Below, piece by piece: positions 1 to 12,009 of a DNA stretch of 64,000 nucleotides. The DNA comes from Micrasema longulum (Eukaryota > Arthropoda > Insecta > Trichoptera > Brachycentridae), in assembly GCA_022494885.1 (NCBI GenBank), contig JAGVSM010003534.1, positions 248,001 to 312,000 on the forward strand, given 5' to 3'. The notes below the pieces were generated by a model. It was not told the origin of the DNA. It saw nothing but the letters and a program-made list of their open reading frames with translations, and did not search any database. How positions within the stretch are numbered: position 1 is the first letter of the stretch; every line of letters starts with the position of its first letter. The position numbers and the translations under genes were made by a program.

Positions 1-189
1 AACTTTTAATTTTCTCTTGTATTTTTTCCTAATTTAATTATCAACTTTCATTTAATATTTTTTTGTTCTATTTCTTGTTTTCAGATTCTCTACTCTTACT
101 CAAATTAAAAATTTAAAAAAACAACTTGAATGTAACATAAAATTATTACTCATGTTTTATTTTCTTTTAAATATATTTACATATTATGC

Positions 190-226
190 ATCTACACTTA
201 TTGTGCCTCTACACTTATTGTGCCTA
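190..226. repeat. Two tandem copies of a 17-bp unit
   Basis: TCTACACTTATTGTGCC occurs twice in a row downstream of the transposase gene, in otherwise AT-rich sequence. This is probably simple replication slippage. Confidence 0.7.
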
Positions 227-369
227 TGTGGGATTTTTTAGTTTTCATGTAAAGCTGTAAAGTTACAAATATATTATGTAATAAAAAATGTACTAAATGT
301 AAACGAAAAAATTGTAAATAAAAAAATGCTTAAGTCAGTATTAAGTAATTATTGTTATTTTCATAGTTA

Positions 370-1078
370 TTAAATTTTAACCAGTGGCTCCTGAAGGTTT
401 ATTAACCCACAAGCAATATTAATAATATAATCTAAGAGGCCAACATAATTAATATCGATGCATGCGTGCATTGCCAACATTTTAAATTCCCTTATCCGAC
501 TGATTGCACGTTCAACGTTGATTCGTAACGCAGCCACCCTTTTAGCCTCCTTGACCTTGTCACAAGATAGAGGAATGTCCGCGCTCACACTTGGTGGACG
601 AATTAACTTGCATTGTTTTAACTCGAGTAAATGAGCAATGTTTTTAAAACCTCGGTCTGCCATCACATCCATACCAGGTTTCAAATTATCTAAAAATCTG
701 CAAACCTCGAAAATCTTTGTGTCACTGGTTCGTCCACCATATCCTTTTGAAATAAAATTGATGTGTCCGCACGGTGTACAAGAGACAAGGTATTTGATGG
801 TATTGCATTTTTTGTAATCTGACCATGTCGTGGCTTGTCTAATGGGGTTTGAAGGCTTATCGATTTGTATTTCCAAACAATCAATGATAGCTTGGACTTT
901 ACTGTATCTTGCAATAAAGGGCAAAGGCAAATGAAGCCGAACGGTATATTGGTCTGGCCAAAATATTAGCTCCTGCAGACAGATCGCTACTAGCTTTACC
1001 GTCTTCCTGAAGATCCTGCTTACAGTTGGTTCTGACAATCCAAATTGCATTCCAAGAATTGCATTTGATTCATCCAAT
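370..1078 (-). CDS. DDE_Tnp_4-type transposase catalytic domain (exon 3)
   Basis: About 235 residues with the helix-turn-helix-like segment FGLSEPTVSRIF at the start. A plausible DDE triad, numbered from LDESN at 1077, is Asp66 (AIIDCLEI), Asp119 (GGRTSDTKIFE) and Glu189 (NVERAISRIREF). The conserved VMADRGF motif lies between the last two. The arrangement matches DDE_Tnp_4 endonucleases of the PIF/Harbinger/ISL2EU group, which act as cut-and-paste transposases. The acceptor TCAG ends at 1079. The protein ends at a stop at 370-372. The catalytic residues look intact, but the junction to exon 2 is out of phase (see findings), so this copy may be inactive. Terminal inverted repeats were not identified; the left end may lie outside the window. 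Confidence 0.82.
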
Positions 1079-1125
1079 CTGATTTTTTAAAATGTTATTA
1101 AAATATTCAGGCGCGAGTCACATAC

Positions 1126-1782
1126 TTTTTTGCACAGAAGTGTTAAAATATATGCCATATCATCTGGTATGCCAAGACAAAGTCGATAATTTCTTTCAAT
1201 ACCCATTACAGTAGCCTGTCGTAAAATAACATTATATTTTTGAATTTCAAAAGCATCAGCATTATCGTCAGAAGTATCGTCATGAGGTACAAAGTCCTGG
1301 TCATCGGAAGTACTTTTCCATTCTAGTATTTCATCATCATTATCTGGCATAACTGAATCATAGCTTATGGTAAGATCTTTAGGTGTAGGAAAAATAATAG
1401 GAGATGTAGCTCTTGTCACCGTTAGAAACGTGGCGTCAGTTGATGTTCCCTTGCTGCGAACAATGACTTTATTTGACCTTAAACTTGCTTGAGTCATTTT
1501 ACTAGCTTTTTCAACTGTGGGGGATGAAGAAGCGAATTCGAGTTCAACTGCCTCCGTTGCAACATTTATAGATGAAGATGTACAGGGTTGTTCTTCCTCC
1601 GGAACTTCAGACGTCATTGTTCTTTCAAGAGTTCCTAAATGGCTTCTTCTGTGTCCCGTTTGTCGTAAAAATTTGATGTTTTTCTTTTGACACTCGAAAA
1701 TGTGTGGAACAACATTTTTTTTTAAGGACACCCTTCCTCCCATAAGCTTGAATCTGGTAAAATTATCAGCATCTTCTTCAAG
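1126..1782 (-). CDS. Middle exon of the THAP/DDE transposase (exon 2)
   Basis: The acceptor TTATTTTCACAG ends at 1783, and the exon opens in phase 0 with LEEDADNFTRFKLMGG. VVPHIF near residue 24 of the exon is the AVPTIF-like box that closes a THAP domain, which supports the splice to exon 1. The centre is a low-complexity Ser/Thr/Glu-rich linker. The end (LGIPDDMAYILTLLCKK) resembles the stretch just before the catalytic domain in DDE_Tnp_4 transposases. A good donor GTATGT lies at 1125-1120. If it is not used, the frame runs to a TAA at 1089-1087, and the DDE reading frame resumes three codons later in the same frame. Confidence 0.7.
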
Positions 1783-1969
1783 CTGTGAAAATAACATTTA
1801 ACATAATTAGAATACTTACATCACGAAATGGCTAACCATCAAAATAAGTTTATGCTTTTATTACAATATATTGTATTTATTTGACAAATAATATTTAATA
1901 TGTACATATAATGTATTATCAATCAATAAATAGAAGTATAGAATGTGTAAAATATAAATTTGAACTTAC

Positions 1970-2155
1970 GTTGAAATGATCCTCGCAACAGTAAATTCCG
2001 GATTTACAGCTGATTTTGTCAAACTGTCTCTTCATCGCCACAAACAATTTTTTTCTCAGTTTAGCATCTCGTGGAATAGTGACAAACTTCTTTCCCGGTG
2101 TTGTATGTGTCGTATTAACACATCTAGGAACTGAACAGTATTTGTACCCAGCCAT
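1970..2155 (-). CDS. THAP zinc-finger exon of a DNA transposase (exon 1)
   Basis: The reading frame starts at an ATG at 2155 (MAGYKYCSVPRC) and ends in DHFN directly before a consensus donor GTAAGT at 1969-1964. It gives 62 codons in phase 0. Cys7 and Cys12, then Cys57 and His60 with 44 residues between the pairs, fit the THAP C2CH zinc-finger spacing. The usual Trp of THAP domains appears to be replaced in a KKLFVAMK context. THAP domains bind DNA and are found in P-element and some PIF/Harbinger-like transposases. An alternative upstream in-frame ATG at 2176 would add seven residues; the 2155 start matches the usual short lead before the first Cys. The AVPTIF-like end of the domain is in the next exon. 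Confidence 0.8.
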
Positions 2156-2309
2156 CGTTCGATAATTGCAACACAATAAGCTTTAATGTTAATATCACGG
2201 CAATTAAAATAAAACAACTCGACTAAACTCAACAACTCGCAAGCAATTAGTTCTGTTTTGACAGATACAGATTCGTACACGCGATAAATGACGTCACACA
2301 ACAAAAATC

Positions 2310-3170
2310 GGCAAAAGTTGCCGTTTTAGCGCGAAATCAAATTTTTTAAATTTAAAACCGTAGTACTTTGCTTAAAAGTAAAAAAAAAAAAAAAGCGCAC
2401 TCGTGTTTCTCTTTTTTTCCCCTCTTTTTTTTGAGATAAAAAAAAAAAATTCTGCATGGAGCCCATTGCGTCTGCGCCGCGTTAGAACTGCGAGGAAACA
2501 CGTATTAAAAAATAATGCGAATTTTTAACATATGCATAATTAAATTCGTGAAAATATCAAGCGATGAAAAAAAAGATTTATTAAAAAAAAAAAAAAGGGC
2601 TTAAACAAAAAAAATTCCCACGCAAAAGAAAGCAACCCAGTCATTATCAGTTGTATATAAATATTTTAAATTACATGTATTACCAACAATATCCATACAT
2701 TACGCAATAACTATTATCATTTAACCGCCAATTCGCATTGTAGCTGCAGGACATGTGATAAGGCACACTTCCTAGTCATTTTTTGTACAGTGTAATTGTG
2801 GGCTAAATTTTCTAAACGCCCGTACACTCTGTAGCTGCAAGACGTTTTGTAATATAGCTCCTATATAATTATGAAAATTTAAGATAATTGAAAATGGGAA
2901 TCTAGAATCCCAACCGTCCATGCGCTCTATTTGGGACGTTTATTGTACAGCACCCTTTAAAATTTCACAAAAATAGCGATATATAAAATAATAAAATCAT
3001 TTTGCTGAAAAATTAAATACTGTTGTATGCAACCAGAGTTTTGATTTTGCTAGCATTACACAAAACCATTATATCAAAGTAAAAAATACATTGATATAAT
3101 TATAAAGAAAGACAACTGTAAATATGTATATTTCGATCTAGCCATGCCCTAAGAAAAGACAAATAAAAAT
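2310..3170. other. Region upstream of the THAP transposase, no gene seen
   Basis: Contains poly-A and poly-T runs (around 2380-2450 and 2580-2600), a small complex block at 2455-2505 and AT-rich sequence. GGCAA-AAG-TTGCC near 2311 is a short palindrome close to the presumed 5' end of the transposon. No coding exon is supported. Confidence 0.5.
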
Positions 3171-3176
3171 GATAAT

Positions 3177-3362
3177 GTTTGAGTATGTCCAAATGCTTGC
3201 AGACTGGCTGGATTTCCTCTCTAGATATTCATATTTAAATTTATTTCAACAGTGGCCACTTAAACCAGCCAATTACAGGTCATAAGTCTTATAAATGCCT
3301 AGAATTCCATATTCCCTTCTCAAAAATGTTTTCCCTCTCTGTTGAAATAAATTTAAAAAAAT
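3177..3362. repeat. Internally deleted copy of the foldback element
   Basis: It begins with the same GTTTGAGTATGTCCAAATGC flank that precedes the 6250-6679 element. It then runs from the TTTATTTCAACAG end straight into the opposite arm (CCATATTCCCTTCTCAAAAA ... CTGTTGAAATAAATTT). One arm and the loop are missing. Confidence 0.75.
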
Positions 3363-4260
3363 ATGAACGTTAGTTGTAAATAAAATACGTAAATGCATAA
3401 AATAATATGTTTATCATTAATAATTATTGGAAAATAAATAATTGAATAGAGCTATACAGAAAACAGCCAGCCATAGAAAAGTGAAATTGAAATAATTACA
3501 CTTTTGTAAAAAGAGTGAATAATCAAATGCACACAACAGTGGGAATGTTTTTCACTTTGGCAAATGATAAATCATGCATACATTCATTTTACAATAAAAC
3601 AAAAAAAAATATGTTTTTGACCACTTTTAATGATTTTTAAAGTCTGGCTGACCTCACCCAAAATGTGCATTTTGCATAAAACAGCCAGCCCTAGTTTAAC
3701 TATGATTTATGTTGTGTACTAGACATTTTATTTATATTTATACGAGTATAAGGGCACTTAATTGTAAAGACTCATTTAATTGGTTTGTTATAAAAACTTT
3801 AAAAATAATTTGAATAAACGTTGGAAACAAGGAATTTTGATGATTTTTTTAATGTCTGGCTGACTAAACGACAAATATGCATTTTGCGGAAATAGCCAAA
3901 TCTTAAATTGAATGATACCTCATTCAAATTTTGAATGTATGAGGTGACATTCTGCATTGATTTTTTTTTAAAATTATTATCTACAGGTAATTTCAAATTA
4001 GTGAATTTATAAAATTAAAATACGTACTACAAGCTTTAATTTATTTTAGAGAACTAGATTTTTGAAGGCATTAATCTTCCCATCAGCATCCGTACCGTAA
4101 GATGCTGTAGGAGTTTTCTGCTAATTAAGAAACGTTTTTGTGACCGACTGGCTGTGAAAGCGGTCTGGCTGTTTTCGTCAAAACAAGTGAACCTTACTGC
4201 ACCCGATTACACCAATATCTTATTTTTTCAAAATTGTGGACTGGCTGTTTTCTGCATAAC
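3195..4260. repeat. Interspersed element rich in direct and inverted CTGGCTG motifs
   Basis: CTGGCTG (often CTGGCTGTTTTCTGC) appears in forward orientation near 3206, 3644, 3855, 4148, 4171 and 4243, and its complement AACAGCCAG near 3463 and 3680. The part from about 3820 is repeated at 30935-31400 in the same orientation at roughly 70% similarity by eye. No reading frame is maintained. The class is unknown; it could be several nested copies of a short repeat. Confidence 0.65.
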
Positions 4261-4837
4261 TACGTTCAGTTGATGCTGACAAATTTTTTTTTGCTTATAA
4301 ATACGACCTAACAGTTTTTTTAGTTGCATTTTAATTTACGTGTCTTAAAAGGATATTTAAGGTTTGCCAAGGGTAGGTAAGCGAGAGAAAGACGAGAGAA
4401 TAAGAAAAGGACAGGAGGAAAGTATCGAATGACAGACCACCAGTATTCAGCTGCTAAGGAAGCACACTTCATTAGGTCATTTATATTTTCAGAACAAACA
4501 ATGTTTTATTATTTATTCTCTTCAATGCGGAATATTTAATTTAATATTTTTGATTTTTTTTTTGAGTTTTTATCGTTTTTATTATAAGCGCATTATTATT
4601 TAAGATTAGTTAATATTTTATTCGTATTAACATAAAAAAATACATTACCATTGTACGTAGTATTAGCCACTAAAATAATGTTTCCTATCAGCACGTTGGT
4701 TTTATATTATTGTGCCTGACATTTCATCAGACTACTAGGCTCAGCATTTTACTCAGTTTGTGACCCAGTTTCAGTTTAAGGTAGTTAATACTGCCGGAAA
4801 TTGTATATATATATAAAAATTCTTAGGCTCGGTAAAA

Positions 4838-5225
4838 ATAAGAGCATTTAATTGTTCGCCGAGGTTTCTTGAAAATGTGTGAAAAAAATATTAAAAATGA
4901 TTTTAGTAAAAACAAACTGCTTTGAACGACGTCACTCGTTCTTACAAATCAACAAATGATAGAGTGGTGTGATTACCAATACACAAGAAGCCAATTCACC
5001 AACCAGCAGAACTCACAGAAGATAACTTGTGACAATGCACGCGGAGTTATTTAAAATTTTCGAAACTTTAAAAAATCATAGCGCTGATAATACGATACAT
5101 ATAAAGTTAGCTTAGTTTGATAATATGTTATTTTATAAGGTAATTCAACAAAGATACATTGTAGAAAACATACAATTTATAAAGCATGTAATAAACATTT
5201 AATTATAGAATTCATAAAAAAATAT
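4838..5225. repeat. Dispersed repeat with internal GACGTCAC inverted repeats, copy 1
   Basis: Matches 30428-30690 from GAGCATTTAATT through the ACGTCAC and GCAGAACTCAC blocks. A downstream part (AAGGTAATTCAACAAAGATA) recurs at 34340-34398. A third, shorter copy is at 44270-44410. The class is unknown. Confidence 0.7.
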
Positions 5226-5967
5226 GGAATTACATTTGTTAGTTTTTTTGTAATTTCTTATATAAAACGATACATAAAAGAATTTCCTCATTCCCTTTAA
5301 CGTAATTTTCGTGGAGAAAGACCCAACGAGGCGGGGAGTTAATAAAATGGGTAACTAATAATTTAATTCAATATATACTCGAATGTTTTTTTTTTTAAAC
5401 AATAGACCACACATATTGTGTCGTGTTCAGGGTATTAAACTATTTTAAAAATACATAATTTAAAGAATGGTTAACACAATGACTGAAGCTTAAAACGTTT
5501 GAAATTCGATACATTTTAATCAGTCACCTGTGAGATTACTCAATACTCAGTCAACTGTGAAAAATGTCTTATTCAATAAAGCTGGTATAGAGTATGTTTG
5601 TATTGCATGCGTTATTATTTGCTCTCATATTCATAATTAATCGTTGGGGGTCGATCAAACGTAAAATTTATATAAATATATTTGCTATCGTCCTATTAAT
5701 TAAGAAAATATGAATACTGACCATTACAAAACTTTATTAATATTCTGTAGAAATGTGTTAACCCTTCGCATTAGAGACTATGTATTATTTGGTCTGACAA
5801 TTTACAGAAAGCTTGAATTATTTTCAGTAATTGTAAAAAGAACACTGACATATATGGTTCCAGATTTGTCTAAGAAACGGCACCACCTAAAGAGACAAGG
5901 AGATTAGTGGATGTTCGATCAGGAGTTTAAATATGAATGTTTTTTTAATTAATTTAGTTATTATATA

Positions 5968-6190
5968 ATATACAGCCTAAGCCAATGACAACAGTCATAT
6001 GAAAAAAAAAGTACAAGAAACTGAATATAAAACTACGCAGCAAAGACAAACTAGGACGATAAAATAATGGTTTACAATTTATTCATAAACACAATAAACA
6101 AACAAGACTTCGAGCTAAACCATGCAAATCCATCTTCATCCCAAGTGTGTAAAACAGTGGTTTTCGTGGTGAAGAGATCTACGAAACAAT
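5968..6190. repeat. Dispersed repeat, inverted relative to 35749-35951
   Basis: The reverse complement reads GTAGATCTCTTCACC, GGGATGAAGATGG, GCATGGTTTAGCTCGAAGTC, ACCATTATTTTATCG and GTTTGTCTTTGC in order, matching 35749-35951 block by block. No protein is encoded. It abuts the foldback repeat starting at about 6188. Confidence 0.75.
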
Positions 6191-6249
6191 GTTTGAGTAT
6201 GTCCAAATGCTTGTAGACTGGCTGGATTTCCTCCCTTGGGAGTTATCCA

Positions 6250-6679
6250 TATTTGAATTTATTTCAACAGAGAGGGAAAACATTTTTGAGAAAGGAATAT
6301 GGAAGTCTAGGCATTAACAGGGCTTATGACCTGTCATTGGCTGGTTCAAGTGACCATTTTAGACACTGTGTAACATTTACCATTCTGCCCATGTTTGAAC
6401 ATCCACATTTCCTTAATTTTTTTATTCATCCGGCTGAAACAAATCACATCCAATCTCACCCACGTGATAAAGGTTTCAGCTCTTTTACTTCACAAAAGTT
6501 AACAGATGGAAGAGTTGAGGAAATGTGGATGTTCAAACATGGGCAGAATAGTGGATGTTATACAGTGTGTAAAGTGGCCGCTCAAACCAGCAATTGACAG
6601 GTCATAAGCCCTGTAAATGCCTAGACTTCCATATTCCCTTCTCAAAAATGTTCTCCCTCTCTGTTGAAATAAATTTAAA
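6250..6679. mobile_element. Foldback (MITE-like) element with ~162-bp inverted arms
   Basis: Left arm about 6250-6412 and right arm about 6519-6679 are near-perfect reverse complements, starting TTTATTTCAACAGAGAGGG and ending CCTCTCTGTTGAAATAAATT. The 105-bp loop carries no gene. A 114-codon open frame across it is a by-product of the palindrome. Partial copies lie at 3177-3362, 14431-14626, 21598-21655 and 33860-33945, so this is a dispersed non-autonomous family. Transposase class is unassigned. Confidence 0.85.
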
Positions 6680-6689
6680 GATCTATCCC

Positions 6690-8760
6690 TAAGAATTCCT
6701 AGTTAAGTAACGAATTGACTAATCTATACATTCTGGACATTGGGGCATAAAAACAAAAGTTGTTCTTAGAAGATTTGATAAACAGCAAATTTTTACTTCT
6801 GGTGGTATAGATAAAAACATGAAAAGAAATTGACTGCAACAGAGATGGGACATCACTTATTTTGAAAATGCGTGTAAGGTCCATGTCAGTGCTTCTTTTA
6901 TTCCTATTATTTGCATATTTTTTCTTTTAAATTAGTTTTTTTTTTTTAAATTTATTTTTCTTATTATTAAATGTTTGTGTGCCATTTTTTCTCTTGCTTA
7001 TGACAGCTTAGTTAGCAGTATTACAGCATTAGGTAAATTGCGTAATTTTGTATTAGAATCTTCACCGACAAGCCTCGTATATAATCTTGTTAAGGTAGAG
7101 TGGGGTTTGAACCTCGATTCTCTGATCTGTGAGTCCGGGACACTTGCCACGAGATTACAATCTGATTTCTTATGCATGAAACCTTATGTTAACCACTAAA
7201 CAACATTGAAATGATAAAAAAAAAACATTCTTATCTATTATCAAATATATTTCTTCTGCAAGTTTTTTTTTGTTTTTCTGTGACGACATGTAATAGCAAA
7301 CATATTATTATCACACATAGACTTACTATAGCAACAATAATGTTAAAAATAAGTAAAAAAAAACATATATTAATAATGTTATATGTCACCAACGAAGTTA
7401 TACAAAGGGTTAATATAAAGAATACAAACACTAAATACAAAAAATAAATCAAACTGGTTTTATATTTAAATCATTATCAAGCGAATCAGTAGTATTCGAT
7501 AGCGGATACGTCGATCAAACATTAATTTTTATTAGTGCCATTAATTTAATTACAAATACCTAGTCATAAAAAATAACAGTAATTTAATGTGTGGGTACAC
7601 ACATTTTCGTATCAATAAACATATATAAATCAAACTTGTTGTTTATTTTTAAAAATATTTTCTCAATTATTTTACTTATTCATTAATGGCAATTATTTTA
7701 TTTAATTATTATTGTACCTGTCAAAATGAATAAATTATTAAATTATTTAACTTATCTATAAGACCCCACTTAAAACTGATTTTTTTCTAGCAAGTAGAAA
7801 GCAAAGTCCCGTATTTATTATAGGTAGGTAAATAACTGACCGTAATAAAAAAAAAAACATGATGTAAATAGATTCCTAGAAGATACATTTTATTTTGCTA
7901 GAACACCTCAGTAAGGTGAAAAAGTCGCAAAAAATAAGAAAATGATAATATCATTTTAAATTTAAATTCAAATTTACTAATTATATTAATATGATATCTT
8001 ACTGGGTCATCTCTGATACCTATAGTGCTTTTAGTTAAAAAAACTAAATTATTAATTTTATTTACAAAATGTACAGCTTGATTAATTGTATATTAAAATA
8101 TGCAATACTTAATAATAATTTTACTAAGGAGGCAATTTCAAAGCATCATATTATCATGTTATTATTGATTTTCACTTTTAAATCGCTTGTCGTATTTTTC
8201 GAAAATATTATTATTTCATATAAATACATAGATATTTCAGACAAACTAAAGGATAAAGAAATCAGTTTTTTATGTATTTTTTTTTTGTTATAAAGTTGAG
8301 CTAAATAATTGTAAATCATTGACCGATTTTACCCCTATAAATTTTTCGATTACGCAATCACGATGTATTTTGCATATATTTATTTATTTATTTTCCACTG
8401 GGTAACCCGTACTATGAACTTTTTTTATTAACAAATGAGAATACTAATAGGTGTGTATGATTCTTAAGACCAAGAAAAATAAACTACATGCCAGTATTAG
8501 ATTAGATTTTAAATTAAAATAAATTTATTAGGGTGTGTAAAAATGATTCATACGCTAATACCTATGTCATTTTTATCAAATTAATTTATATGATCGTCAA
8601 ATAATTTTTTCTTCATTGTGTTTTTCCTTCTTTAAAGTGATTGAATATTCTTTTTATCAGTCAAAAGCTATTTTGATGATGACAAGTTAAAATTATGAAA
8701 TAAAGACAATCATGTTTTTGTCGATATTTTTCAAAGTTTGTGGGGACAAAGCATAAAATA
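6690..8760. other. AT-rich intron, no gene seen
   Basis: Mostly A/T tracts and short low-complexity stretches. Two 70-80 codon frames around 7211-7452 on opposite strands are AT-rich artefacts. A SINE head fragment at 7087-7165 is listed separately. Confidence 0.5.
7087..7165 (-). repeat. tRNA-like SINE head, family 2
   Basis: On the minus strand it carries CGTGGC-AGTG followed by GAGGTTCAAACCCCAC, an RNA polymerase III box A/box B arrangement. Related copies are at 16206-16280, 20256-20312 (minus) and 28843-28960 (plus). Confidence 0.6.
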
Positions 8761-11560
8761 TTAAACAAAACGTATTTCTCGCATATTCCACATCGGGTGG
8801 TCAAGCGGGATAATAAAGCAATGCATTGTATTAAGGAGGGGTGTTTCTCTTTGTAACAACGTCCATTACATTTTTATACTATTAACAAACACTTTAAATC
8901 GCTAATAACACGTGAACAGTGAGTGAATCCTGGTCTCATAAAGGATTCGGCGAATCCACGTTTTTAATTAATCATTGTTCGTTCAAAGTCTAATAGATGG
9001 ACATAAACAAACTTTTAATGTTGTGGTCAGAATATTGATAAGGAAAAATTATTTAACTTTGCGGCACAAAAAATCAACACCCTCAACAAATCTCAATTAA
9101 CATTTAATAAAAATCATATGAGAAATAAGGTAAGATCACCAAATACCGTAAATTGAATAGAGAAAAATAAAAAAAAAAAAAAAAAACACAAAAAATAAAG
9201 AAATAAGAACGATGAAGGTAATACAGAAGAGAAATTATTACAAAAAACATCTTAACTAGCCACTTTTGTTAAAAATTGTGACTTTCTGCTTTATTGAATT
9301 AAAATGTAAGTCGTTTCCGTTTATTTCGTGCATTTTAACATACAGGTTATTGTTATCTTTTACGTAGTTAAACGTTAAAATTGTGATTCATTTTCTCTTG
9401 CTCACACTGATTTGTAAAACAAATAAAAAAATATAAATATTGAAAAAAGAATTGTGTCAATTGTTTAGGAAGCTTTTTTACTAGTCGCTAAAAACCGCGA
9501 ATGAGTCAGCGAAATGCACCCGACTTTCCTTGAATGCACACTTCAAAAAATAGTTTCCCTAGCAATGACATTCGTAAGATGAGCGCATCAACTGTGCAAA
9601 CGCAAAGTTCGTTTCTGACTAAATAAAACGGAATGATTCGTCCTCGGGAACGTCAAATAAAAACGAAGGCAAGTCATTAAGCAGAGTAAACAAGAATCGG
9701 GAAAAATACGCCGCGGAAATCCTTTCACGACAAGACGTTCCTGCTTTCCTGGGAACTATGCCTGTAGTATTTGTATGCGATGTTAAATGAAAGCTAGTTA
9801 GTTACGTAGATGCAGATGAGGCTTCCCTTGGTAAATACGGAGGGACAAATATGGCTACAGCCTTTTCATTGTCCCCCGGTAGTATGTTGACGCAAGTTAC
9901 CCTGGAGTAGCGGACACGGGTAATGAATGTCTCCAACATAAAACTTTGAAAAGAGGATGCGTTTTATTTATTCTATTCACCGTGGATTAATGGAGATAGA
10001 AAAATTAACTGTCTAGATGAGCCCACTTCCGCTGAGGATGCATTCATGTGAAGCGCTCCTTACAAATACAAGAGATGAGTATCTCGGGTCCACAAAATAT
10101 TTAATGCTTTCTATGCAGAGCTAACTAGTTCATTTACAAGGCATACCTTTACAATCTGTTTTAGATAGATGCATATATTTGTATGTTCGTCTACAGTTCT
10201 GATAGTAGTTAAACTATGAATTTATCTACACGTACCTTGAAAAGCTTATGGTTTAATTGCTCGACCTTAATAAATTTGATATATTCTAGCCCGCCATGTG
10301 TTTTCTAGATTATTCTATTGTACATTTGCAATATGCAAATACATAGTTTCCAAAGTCTTCCCTTAATCTTATAACAAATCTGCGTCTAAATGACCGCCAG
10401 ACCACTACCCCCACCTAATAAAAAGGGTTTAAGTTCCGAACAACCCTCGCATTTGAATATCCGAAAACAATAAGGGTGCAAGGTAAGTATGTTCGTTCCA
10501 TCTCCTACTTGGGGATGAATCTAGGTCCCATTAAGTCGCACGGAAATATCAGCTTCAAAATTAGCGAGGAAATTGAAAGCACGCTGGAGAAAGGGGTGTT
10601 GGATTTAGATGTTTTGTCAAAAAAATTGAACATTTGGTTTTGTTTTACCATTATGTGTATTCAATCTTGAAGTTTATTCGGTGCAGTATATTTTAAGCGT
10701 CCAAGAAAGGTGTAGCACTGGTCTGTTTCTTAATAAGGGCTGATATGTAGAACTGACAACGGCCATAGTGGTTTCTATGCACACATTGCAACAAATTGGT
10801 TTTGAGGTGTTCTACAAGTAAGGGGAAACCAAATATCGTTTTGACGGTTATTATGTGTACAATTATTATGGAAGTAATGGAATATAAGATGGGATCCCGG
10901 TCTCGGGGATAGTATAGGCGTCTCGGGTGTTTGTAAAATTGATTAAATTTTAATTATACGCTAAGATTAGAACTAGTTTGCATTACAGTATTTCAAATAT
11001 ACATATACACTAAGATACTGAACAAACATTTCTCGGCGTTCTTTGATAAGTTGTTAAGGCAATTTTATACTAAAGAGAAAAAACTAGTAGAGTGGTTTGA
11101 AAAATAAAATAAATCCACGTTGTTAAAACTATTTAAATATACTAAACAGATAAGCGAGTCTAACTTTTAGTTGACAAATCAATATTGGATTAAATGATTT
11201 CATCAGGATAAATAAATAATATCTTTATTTCAACGGCAACAGATAAAATATATTTTTATAAACGAATACGGTTCTATGCAGTTACAGATCGTATAACCTG
11301 GAATTTGCTGGATTGAGTAACAAATTATTTATTTATTAAATTACGGCATTTCTGCCATTTACGATACCTGTTATTAAAAAGTATTAAAATATATATAATA
11401 GCAGGAGAAATTAAAATATATGGTAATACAAATACATTTAATTACACATACGCATTTATTCTAAACTTAAGTCAACTTTATTTTTCAAATTTATTAATAA
11501 TAGTAAAAGTGATCGAATGAAGAAAAAAAATTGTTTTAAATATTATACGAATTACAAACC
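8760..11560. other. Intronic region with complex, possibly regulatory blocks
   Basis: Richer in G+C and less repetitive than the surroundings, especially 9480-9960 and 10260-10670. No open frame shows splice sites or a recognisable domain; a 64-codon frame at 10476 is not convincing. These blocks could be enhancers of the host gene. Confidence 0.4.
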
Positions 11561-11587
11561 AAAGGAGCAAGTTGAAAAATGTAGTTT

Positions 11588-11650
11588 TTTTTTATTTATT
11601 TATTTATTTTTTTATTTTTTTAAATAAATAAATTTTATTTATTTAAATCT
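11588..11650. repeat. TTTA-rich low-complexity tract
   Basis: Runs of TTTATTTATTTATTT followed by the complementary AAATAAATAAA. It may be the tail of a LINE inserted on the minus strand. Confidence 0.6.
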
Positions 11651-12009
11651 TAAAATAGGGCACACATATCATACATATTGTTATGTGTGTTCTAATAATA
11701 ACATTGCAAATATATTTAATTTATAAATTGTTTTTCACATATGTCTTGACCATTATTTTAAATTTTGATATGTTTTTTTCATTATAAATATTTTTTTCCA
11801 TTTCGTAATACTTTTTAATTGCTTTAAATAAAATTGAATTTTGTGACTTTGCCTTTTTCCTAAATGGAAGTCTATTTTATGATGAACTTATGAACTTTTT
11901 TTTTATAGTAAAACTATACGTTGATTTATTCAAACTGTAGAAGTTCGTTATATCTAGAATCTCTCTAAGAGAATCACAAAGTATCAAATTGACAACCAAT
12001 CAAATTAAT

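Noticed and set aside
690..914. 74-codon minus-strand frame inside the DDE domain
   Set aside because: Shadow frame of the transposase.
2056..2304. 82-codon minus-strand frame overlapping the THAP exon start
   Set aside because: Out-of-frame shadow of the transposase exon and its 5' untranslated region.
6253..6597. 114-codon plus-strand open frame
   Set aside because: Lies inside the foldback element; its two halves are reverse-complement arms, so it is not a gene.
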